Positions 56,251 through 64,000 of a DNA stretch of 64,000 nucleotides are shown here, one piece after another. The DNA is from Isoetes taiwanensis (Eukaryota; Streptophyta; Lycopodiopsida; Isoetales; Isoetaceae), in assembly GCA_021234155.1 (NCBI GenBank), contig JAJEKV010000052.1:991933-1055932 (forward strand), read 5' to 3'. The notes beneath the pieces are model-generated. The model was not told where the DNA came from, did not search any database, and saw only the letters and a list, made by a program, of their open reading frames with translations. The translations under genes were made by a program, and so were the position numbers. The stretch's first letter is position 1. Every line of letters begins with the position of its first letter.

Positions 56251-58378
56251 TTATTTCAATCCCATGCTCTCTTCTTTGCTCATCGCCAAGAGTTGCTTGG
56301 CCTTGGCAGCCTCTCCATCATGTTTCCCCTTCCCATGCCCTGATCCAAGAAATTCCATTGTACACCGAATGCCATGCCGACAATGGTACTGCATATGAAG
56401 TAGAATGATCTTCCGGATTTGAACCGAAAGCAAAGACAACCATCGACCACACGAGATGATACCGCATGTGAGATCCTCCATTCTCTTTCAACCATCAAGA
56501 TGAAGTTGAAATGCATGTTGTACAAAATGTGTGTCATGACTTCTATCATCGTAAAACATATAAGTGAACGGTCTTACGCAGAACTTACCATTTACCTTGA
56601 AGAGAGTGATGTGTACCAAAATAGTGATCCGTGCAGATTCCAATGTTCAGACTGCACTTCTTTGAAGGGCTGCAATGTGTAATTTTTCGCAAAGTCTACT
56701 ACCGATATCACGTAATCATCTCTTAGACTCACGAATGCTTCTCCTAAATTCCTTGCTCGCCAATGAGTACGCAAAGTTGTGATGCACAAACTTTTTCATG
56801 TGATCAAACATGGCGATAGCATGAAAGGAGCATCCGCTTGCTTCTCCACCAATCTTAGTCTTCTAGAAGTGCCCTTCCTTGGCATCTCGTCCATATATGA
56901 TAAGCACGCCATTTAACATCATCTTCATTATTACGATCGGTCTCTTTTTGGACATAAGGGAATCTTTTGCTTACCACATTTTTCACAATCCCCCTTATGC
57001 ACTTCAGATTGTGCCACTCTTCCCTTTCCTCTTTTTGGCAAACCATTTCTCTCCAAAGAGTGCTAACATTACAAAATGTAAGCTTTTGTGCCTCGACAAA
57101 CCCCATCATGTGTACCAACAAAGACATACATCACAATTGCAACCTGCAATTTATGTGAAACTTCGCCTCATAGAGTTGAAAGCTTTTGAAATTCTCTCGC
57201 TTGTTCATGCTTGACACAACAAACAAGTGTTTTCTCCTTCAATTTCCTTATGCAACTTGGTTTGGTGTATTGAACATTCTAATACCAACATCGCATCTGG
57301 ATTCTCCTCACAAACCGCTCATATAGCTCAAACGCACATTGCAAAAAATATGTAAGTTGGAGAAGACGTGCATTGAATACCTTACATATAATTACATAAG
57401 TAAGAAATACTATGTATACCAATTACATATCAGTTGTACATGTAAAAGATTTGATTGAATTGTACATATTCAAGTACATATGTACGGTAGATTATGTATA
57501 GTATCAATTTATAGCACATTTAATCCTACATCCTTACACTATGTACATATATATCACATATTATACATAAAATACTTCCAAGAGCAAGTAGATGACCCCA
57601 TGAACCTCATTTACATGTATAATACATTAAGAAAAACAGATAGAAAAGGCTACATCAAAGCAAGTAAACTAAGATTGGCAAAGGAGTTCACTTTCGCACA
57701 TTTAATCTTACATCCTTACACTATGTACATATATATCACATAATATACATTAAATACTTCCAAGAGCAAGTAGATGACCCCATAAACCTCATTTACATGT
57801 ATAATACAGTAAGCAAAACAGACCGAAAAGGCTACATCAAAGCAAGTAAACTAAGATTAGTAGAGGAATTCACATATGTGCATGAAAATGTACATGAAAA
57901 CAATAAAGAAACCTGAAATGTAATAGTTTCTTTGACAAAAGCTTTAATACCGAGGAATGTCAAGATCTTGGATTGCCTCGCTTCTTTTTTTTCCTCACAT
58001 CCCCGTATTTTGGTGAAACCTTGGTGTTGTTAAGCCGAACCTGGATGACTTTTAGCTTGGTTTCTTCATCCAAACGATCGGATCTAGCCTTCCTCCCGCC
58101 GCTAATGCCCAAATGTTTGAACCAACCAATTGCCATTCTCTTTCTTACGCTAGCGAAAGATATGAAAGATTTCGGGGATGGCATTTGAGCATCTTGCAAG
58201 CAATTCCTTTTTGCTTCAAATCACCATTTTTCCCCACAACCATTGATAAACCGAGTGCTTGGCGACCCAATTTATCACCACTATTAGAGCATTTTACCTC
58301 TTCCAATCCATCTTTAAGGTTTTCTAAAATTGCATGCTTGACCACTCGCTTGTGAAGGCAAAACCAATCACAGTTCAA
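56251..58378 (-). pseudogene. Transposase-like gene of the 'VDFAENY' family, decayed
   Basis: Minus-strand pieces appear in the order expected for a widespread uncharacterised, transposase-like protein family found in animals and some plants. They are: 'RKARSDRLDEETKLKVIQV' (58090-58030); a Cys-rich segment 'EREEWHNLKCIRGIVKN' (57040-56990); 'MKKFVHHNF' and, in the next frame, 'VVDFAKNYTLQPFKEVQSEH' (56720-56650), matching the family's 'VDFAENY---Q-EVQSAHW'; 'DDRSHDTHFVQHAF' (56545-56500); a 'WSDGC' block (56440); and 'NFLDQGMGRG'/'SGHGKGKHDGEAAKAKQ' in two frames (56350-56270). The Asp residues in 'VDF', 'SDG' and 'KHDG' would suit a DDE-type site, an inference. Many frame changes; a 182-bp tandem repeat lies in the gap at 57514-57877. 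Confidence 0.6.
57514..57877. repeat. 182-bp tandem duplication
   Basis: Units begin GCACATTTAATC at 57514 and 57696 and agree at roughly 95 percent. Both contain 'TACACTATGTACATATATAT' and 'AAGGCTACATCAAAGCAAG'. The repeat lies between exon-like pieces of the transposase-like gene. Confidence 0.95.
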
Positions 58379-58663
58379 AAAGCTCCAATAGCCTGTGGAT
58401 CTTGCAAGAATCTAGAAGCAAATAAGTACCTTTGATTAGGAGCGGAGATTCAGCTTCTTTTCTCATAACAAGAATAATGACATTTTGCTGCTGGTCCTTA
58501 TTTTTTGGTAACATACCTTGAGGATGTACTACCCTTTTCAATTTCGCTATCATGCTCGCCATCTTCTTTTTCCCTTTCTCATCTCTCCCACTTTCAAATT
58601 ATCGTGATGCCACCCGTTTGTTTACTCTTCACAATTTTGAATTCACGGATGCCATCGATGTTT

Positions 58664-58800
58664 GCCACATTGGGGTTTCAAAATCACCAGATTGCATGTT
58701 CTCCTCGATCGCCACATTCGGTTTCAAAATCACCGGATTGCATGTTTTCCCGATCGCCACATTCGGTTTCAAAATCACCGTGATTGCATGTTTCCCGATC
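58664..58800. repeat. 45-bp tandem repeat, three copies
   Basis: Units start GCCACATTCGG or GCCACATTGGG at 58664, 58711 and 58756, each with TTTCAAAATCACC and ATTGCATGTT. Small length differences (47, 45 and about 44 bp) separate them. Confidence 0.9.
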
Positions 58801-59336
58801 CTGGAAAAAATTCAAATTGTGTTCTACTTTCTTGGTTCGATCTGGGAATTTTCTTGGAAGGAAATTTTTTCGAGGGAATTTTTCCGGAGGAAATTGGAGG
58901 GAGGAATTTCCTCCAGAGTTTTCGCATCAACCGCCGGCCTCTACTCGTCATAATTACAAACAAACGAGAATTTTGCCCCTTTTTAAATATATAAGACAAA
59001 ATTTATACATGAAATAAGTATATTTAAAATTCAGCAACCCGTTCAAAAGTTTACATGAATTGCCCCCTAATGTATGACACCCTAACGTGCTTTTACCCAT
59101 ATGCATTTGTGTTTAAAGTGATTTGTACATTAGAATTTATTCTATGTGCATGCCCAATTTGTAACAAAATGGTGTCTATGCATAGTTATCATTTTTGCGA
59201 GAGCAATGCATTCTCAAGTTTTGAGGTTACATTTGCAGATTGCACTAAAATGCAAGCTAGCACGTTTTGCAGTTTATTGTGTGCAATGCATAGATGCCTT
59301 TTCAGAGCATCTTTGACATGCAGAAGGAGGATAAAA

Positions 59337-60486
<1,150 letters not shown>

Positions 60487-60600
60487 CACTACAAGGGATG
60501 GTCGACGTGGAACGACGTCTAGACGTGGATAAACGACGTGTAGTCATTGATAAACGATGAAGACGTCTATAAATGAAGAAGACGTCGTTGAACGACGGTA
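60487..60600. repeat. CACTA terminal and subterminal repeats, left side
   Basis: CACTACAAGGG at 60487-60497, then GTCGACGTGG, AACGACGTCTAGACG, AAACGACGTG, AAACGATGAAGACGTC and GAAGACGTCGTTGAACGACG. Such dense inverted and direct short words are binding sites for the TNPA-type protein in known CACTA elements. Confidence 0.8.
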
Positions 60601-60625
60601 GCCTCTTGGCGTGTCGCGTCACGCC

Positions 60626-61010
60626 TTGCGTGCTGCGGTGCCCAGCCGGTGTGGCTCCGCCCCTGCGTGTCATGGCATGTCGGCGAAGGCGTCGTTCATC
60701 GATGAGATCTGGCCGACGTTTAACCCGGCTTGCGTGGGTTGGTGTCTTTGTTACCACGGCGAGCGGCCGACGTGTCATGGTACGTCGGCTTTGCGTCATT
60801 TATCGGCGACCAAAGATATCGGCGTGTCGAACCGAGCTTTGCGTGGGCGCGTCTTTGTTACCGGCCGGGACGGCCGACGTGTCATGGCACGTCAGCTTGA
60901 CGTCGTTTATCGACGACAAGCATATCTGACGTGTCGAGCCGGGTTGCGTGGCCGGGTGCTATTGCCACGGTGGCATGGCACGTCAGCTTGACGTGGTTTA
61001 TCGACGACTC
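60626..61010. repeat. GC-rich tandem repeat of about 105 bp, nearly four copies
   Basis: Units begin TTGCGTG at 60626, 60730, 60839 and 60944. Shared words include GGCCGACGTGTCATGG, ACGTCAGCTTGACGT and GTTTATCGACGAC. The repeat keeps the GACGTC-type words of the element's ends, so the array may extend the subterminal binding region. Confidence 0.85.
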
Positions 61011-61563
61011 ACACAAAGAGCTTAATTGCAAGAGAGTCAAATTACATTTTGATGATGACTACCAAAATGTGTGGGTGGCCATTGGTGATTGGGACAATGC
61101 AATTCATTTTTACGCCAAAGAGCGTCGTCCCTTGTTGAAGTGTCAGTACTTACTTTCGGACGGACAAGCAAAATATCCATGGTTAGAGGAAACTGTGTTT
61201 GAGAAATCAAAGGATGATGATCGTGTATGGGGACACGAAATTCATGATGTCTATGCATTGGGATATATTTATGTCGTGCAAGCTATGCGACGAATGAAGT
61301 GGTTTAATAATAACAACAATGCCCAATGGATTAATCCAACCCATATGTACCAACGACGTCTTGACAAGTTGGAGGAGCAAAAAACGAGAATGATGTGCCC
61401 ACGTGAAGACGTATTCTCGAAACGACTCAAAGCTTCTGAAGTTGTTGAAGCCTTACATTGTGTTGGAATATCTTCTACCATGGTTGTGAGACAAAGACGA
61501 CACATGAAGTGCATGGATGCCTTGGAGATGTCAAAATTGTTGTTGTCACAACTCAAAGAATGA
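60931..61563 (+). CDS. CACTA-borne hypothetical protein
   Basis: A frame of 210 codons. The first about 25 lie in the tandem array and are doubtful; the coherent part starts near 61010. Contains 'FDDDYQNVWVAIGDWDNAIH', 'SDGQAKYPWLEETVFEKSKD', an Asn run 'WFNNNNNAQW', and a basic helical end ('RRLDKLEEQKTRMM', 'SKLLLSQLKE') before the stop. I do not recognise a domain. It could be an exon of the element's own DNA-binding protein or of a captured gene. It lies upstream, on the same strand, of the six-exon gene. Confidence 0.45.
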   Translation: MSSRVAWPGAIATVAWHVSLTWFIDDSHKELNCKRVKLHFDDDYQNVWVAIGDWDNAIHFYAKERRPLLKCQYLLSDGQAKYPWLEETVFEKSKDDDRVWGHEIHDVYALGYIYVVQAMRRMKWFNNNNNAQWINPTHMYQRRLDKLEEQKTRMMCPREDVFSKRLKASEVVEALHCVGISSTMVVRQRRHMKCMDALEMSKLLLSQLKE

Positions 61564-61837
61564 ATAAAACATTGTATATCTTGCCATGTTTAAGAATAGT
61601 AAATTTTTTTAATTGTCTAATAACCAAATATATAAAGGCACTTTTAATTATACAAATTCCAATGTTTTGTAATGAACTTCCCATGTTGCTAACATTTCTT
61701 GCTTTCCTACTATGTTATTCATCACACTCCATATAAATAACTTACAAGTTTTTGCACATATCCATCAATCATGGGCTGCGGCACGATGGCATATCTTTGG
61801 GTTGACAACTTTATTTCTTTACTGGATTGATAGCCTT

Positions 61838-63453
61838 ATGGACGACCCTAAACCTGCGAAGGCCCTTAAGAGGCGAGGTTGGTCGTTCGGGTATAGCTCG
61901 CCACCACCGCCACCTCCCACCATTGTGCGGATTTGGTATGGAGTATTTTCTAGGATAAGATGTAAGTTAACCATTTATTTTTAACGTTCTAATAAATGTT
62001 TTGAAATGTAGCGTGTAAATGGGGCATAGTCTTTTTTGTCATATGCATGGTGTTCGTCGTCGTGGTTGTGGGCGGGTCTTCTTCTTCTAGAAGAAGAAGA
62101 AAAAATAGTCACGTCGAGGAGCAAGACGAAGAGCAGGGAACTCCGAGATATCAACGAGGCGCCCGCCCTAAAGATAGGTGGAATGAATTGCAAAGCACGA
62201 TGACGCCCGAAGAATGGGAGATTGCGCACAGGGCTATTCAACAAAGTAGGCAGAGGTCCGACTATGAACCTGCTCGTCATAGCTCATACACTTCTTCGGA
62301 ATTTCTTAGGCCCGTTCCCGAGGACGAGGAGATAGTACCCGCACGAAAGAGCACCGACCGTCGTTCACGTTCCCGTGGACGTAATTCCTCTTCAAGCTCT
62401 AATAAAGATCGTGCACCACCTGCACGTCAGCATGTCTTTGACTATGAGTGAGTTCATCTTGAATTATGCCTTTTTCCGTTCATTAACACATATTCATATG
62501 TTAGTCGTATGTTGAGTGTAGTCCTTTAAAGAAGACGCCGCGCAGGACCACTGCAGATGGCGAGAATTTTTGGAATCATGTTAATAGTGTCACAAATAAC
62601 ATTTGCCAAAACGTCCACAAGGGTGAATGGAACTCGGGAGCCTTTGATGCGGAAAAAGAGAGGATCAAAACGGCTTTAGAAGAAGAATATCCCGAGCTCA
62701 AGTCATGAGACATCTCATGGAGGGAGGTTGTTTCACATTGTGGTAGACATATTAAAGCCACCAGGTATTAGGCTCCTTCGTTCTTCATGATAACCTCATT
62801 GTACTCATATTTGATTTATATTTTGCAGAGGTAATCAGAAGAAGCAGCTGATAGAATTGGCAGAAGCTGCAGGAGTCTCGATAGAGGAAGTGGCAAAACC
62901 TCTCGGGTGGACTGATGAGGCATTTGAAGTACATCATCTCTCCCATGAGTCGTATAATAAGATGACGCCACGTGGACTAAGACCTTGTGTTGCATTGCAG
63001 TGTTTGAAAGGCCAACATATTATCAAAGAAAGAGGTAGGTAGAACAGCGGCAGCTTTGAGGGCAAGGTACGACGAAGCAAGTGGCAGCTATAGTGCCAAT
63101 AAGACTGGGTCTAGCGGTTATGAGGGTACTAATAAGCTATTTGTAAGTATAAATTTGGTTTATAATTTAGGTTCTCACATTGAATACTAATATTACTTTT
63201 GGTGCTCATTCTCAATAGAGGGCACTGTTCAAGAGAAATATTGCTAAAGATGAACGCGAAAGGGCCTTCAAAAAAGGCAATCGTGCGGCCATCCAATATG
63301 CCGCTGCGCGTGAACGGGGGGAAGTATGCATCATTCACTACATAATTATTTGCGACTACAATGAACTAATTGTTGCGATATAATATAATGCAGGTAGATG
63401 AAGACGAAGATAAAGGTGAAGATGAAGATGAAGGCAGGCATAGCAACAACTAA
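61838..63453 (+). pseudogene. CACTA-borne six-exon gene, membrane-anchored basic/acidic protein, nearly intact
   Basis: Exons 61838-61961, 62012-62447, 62522-62764, 62829-63142, 63219-63323 and 63394-63453. Phases fit at all five introns (GT-AG throughout). The product would be about 425 residues: a start 'MDDPKPAKALKRRGWSFGY', a Pro run, one hydrophobic helix ('WGIVFFVICMVFVVVVVGG', about residues 45-63, spanning exon 2's beginning), an Arg/Ser-rich stretch, 'ARPKDRWNELQSTMTPEEWE', more Ser/Arg, 'LIELAEAAGVSIEEVAKPLG', and an acidic tail ('VDEDEDKGEDEDEG'). Two lesions: a TGA at 62706-62708 in exon 3, and GGTA doubled at 63034-63041 in exon 4, which shifts the frame. The function is unknown; I recognise no family. 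Confidence 0.6.
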
Positions 63454-63930
63454 AGACTTCGTTTTTTGTTGTAAAAAAATTTGCAAGTCTTTTAGTTCGT
63501 GGTGAATTGACTCAATATATTTTGTAATGTACAAATTACATTGTGAAATATATTAATTGAATTCAATGTAAATTTTTTATGCTTTGTTTTTATTGTTTGC
63601 GATTCTTTTAATATTAATTGATCTTCCTATGATTAATTATTTTAAAATTTTTATGCTCGATTCTATTTTTTGATTCTATGATTTATTAAATATTTAATTA
63701 CTTATTAAATAATAATGCTTATCTACTATGATACTGAATACTAATATTTAATCAATATTTTTCTTTTGTTTTTCTAATTTTTAAATTTTTATTCTCGATT
63801 TATTTTGTTAATATTTATTTAATAATATTAAATAATATTAAATAATAATGCTTATTTACTATTATATTGAATACTAATATTTAATCATATTTTTCTTGTA
63901 TTTTTTCTATTTTTTTTTCATAATTCGATT
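63454..63930. other. AT-rich stretch inside the CACTA element
   Basis: 3' flank of the six-exon gene. Very AT-rich, with ATTTAAT and TTAAATAATA words repeated (63690-63890) including a local near-duplication. No coding content. Confidence 0.5.
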
Positions 63931-64000
63931 GACGTCGTTGAACGACGTTTCCACGTGGCTGCCACGTGTTCTAGACGTCGTTCAATGGCCGGAGATAAGT
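63931..64000. repeat. CACTA subterminal repeats, right side (cut by window end)
   Basis: GACGTCGTTGAACGACGTTT at 63931-63950, a CCACGTGGCTGCCACGTG palindrome at 63951-63968, then GACGTCGTTCAATGGCC. The same words as at 60500-60600, marking the approach to the right end of the element. Confidence 0.75.

Larger units (their letters stand above)
60487..64000 (+). mobile_element. CACTA (En/Spm-type) element, left end and body; right end outside window
   Basis: Starts with CACTACAAGGG, the CACTA terminal signature, exactly where CDC48 similarity stops. Right inside the end are many copies of AACGACGTC/GACGTCGTT words in both directions (60500-60600), the subterminal repeats expected of CACTA elements. 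The same words return at 63931-63983 near the right edge, so the other end is probably just beyond 64000. Between them lie a tandem array, an open frame (60931-61563) and a six-exon gene (61838-63453). No TNP2-type transposase was seen, so it is likely non-autonomous. Confidence 0.8.

Noticed and set aside
59055-59336. N-terminal extension of CDC48 from an upstream ATG at 59055.
   Set aside because: The frame happens to be open but is Cys/Phe-rich with no CDC48 similarity; the family's normal start fits the ATG at 59337.

Overview
The window is nuclear DNA of a land plant. It holds one spliced, intact chloroplast-type gene (nine exons, 23019-26245, minus strand) in a bed of old plant mobile elements: Ty3/gypsy, L1-type LINEs, hAT-like MITEs, a pogo/Tigger transposase and a CACTA element. 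I could not determine the species. A fern or another non-flowering land plant is a guess, based on the variety of decayed LINEs and on a transposase-like family (55-58 kb) that I do not associate with flowering plants. There are no bacterial operons, rRNA genes or CRISPR arrays.

Layout. 1-7.9 kb: a broken Ty3/gypsy element (gag, zinc knuckles, protease, RT, RNase H, integrase), split by a 2.6-kb insertion that carries a MITE with perfect 80-bp inverted repeats and a DUF829-like exon. 8.2-15.9 kb: a plus-strand L1-type LINE split by two hAT-like MITEs with 8-bp target duplications and by a short copy of a structured repeat (called family S here). 16.9-19.2 kb: an unrecognised gene-like region. 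19.2-22.6 kb: mostly non-coding, with tandem repeats and tRNA-like T-arms. 23.0-26.2 kb: the PNPOx-like gene. 26.7-34.3 kb: a minus-strand LINE with a second LINE inserted in the opposite direction at a TTCTATAA duplication. 34.3-36.1 kb: two tandem units of family S. 39.4-41.9 kb: pogo/Tigger transposase remnant. 43.4-44.1 kb: LINE fragment. 46.6-46.8 kb: possible LTR. 46.9-51.8 kb: another minus-strand LINE. 51.9-52.0 kb: a LINE 3' end with a TATTC repeat tail. 53.1-54.8 kb: decayed spliced gene pieces, one resembling an FCP1/NLI-type HAD phosphatase. 55-58.4 kb: a decayed transposase-like gene. 59.3-60.5 kb: an intron-bearing CDC48/p97 pseudogene, cut by a CACTA element that starts at 60487 and runs to the window end.

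Two things stand out. Family S has stem-loops whose stems change sequence but stay complementary between copies, a perfect palindrome at the unit junction, and arrays of mini-hairpins. The CACTA element carries a six-exon gene whose reading phase closes at every splice site, broken only by one stop codon and one 4-bp duplication; I do not recognise its product.
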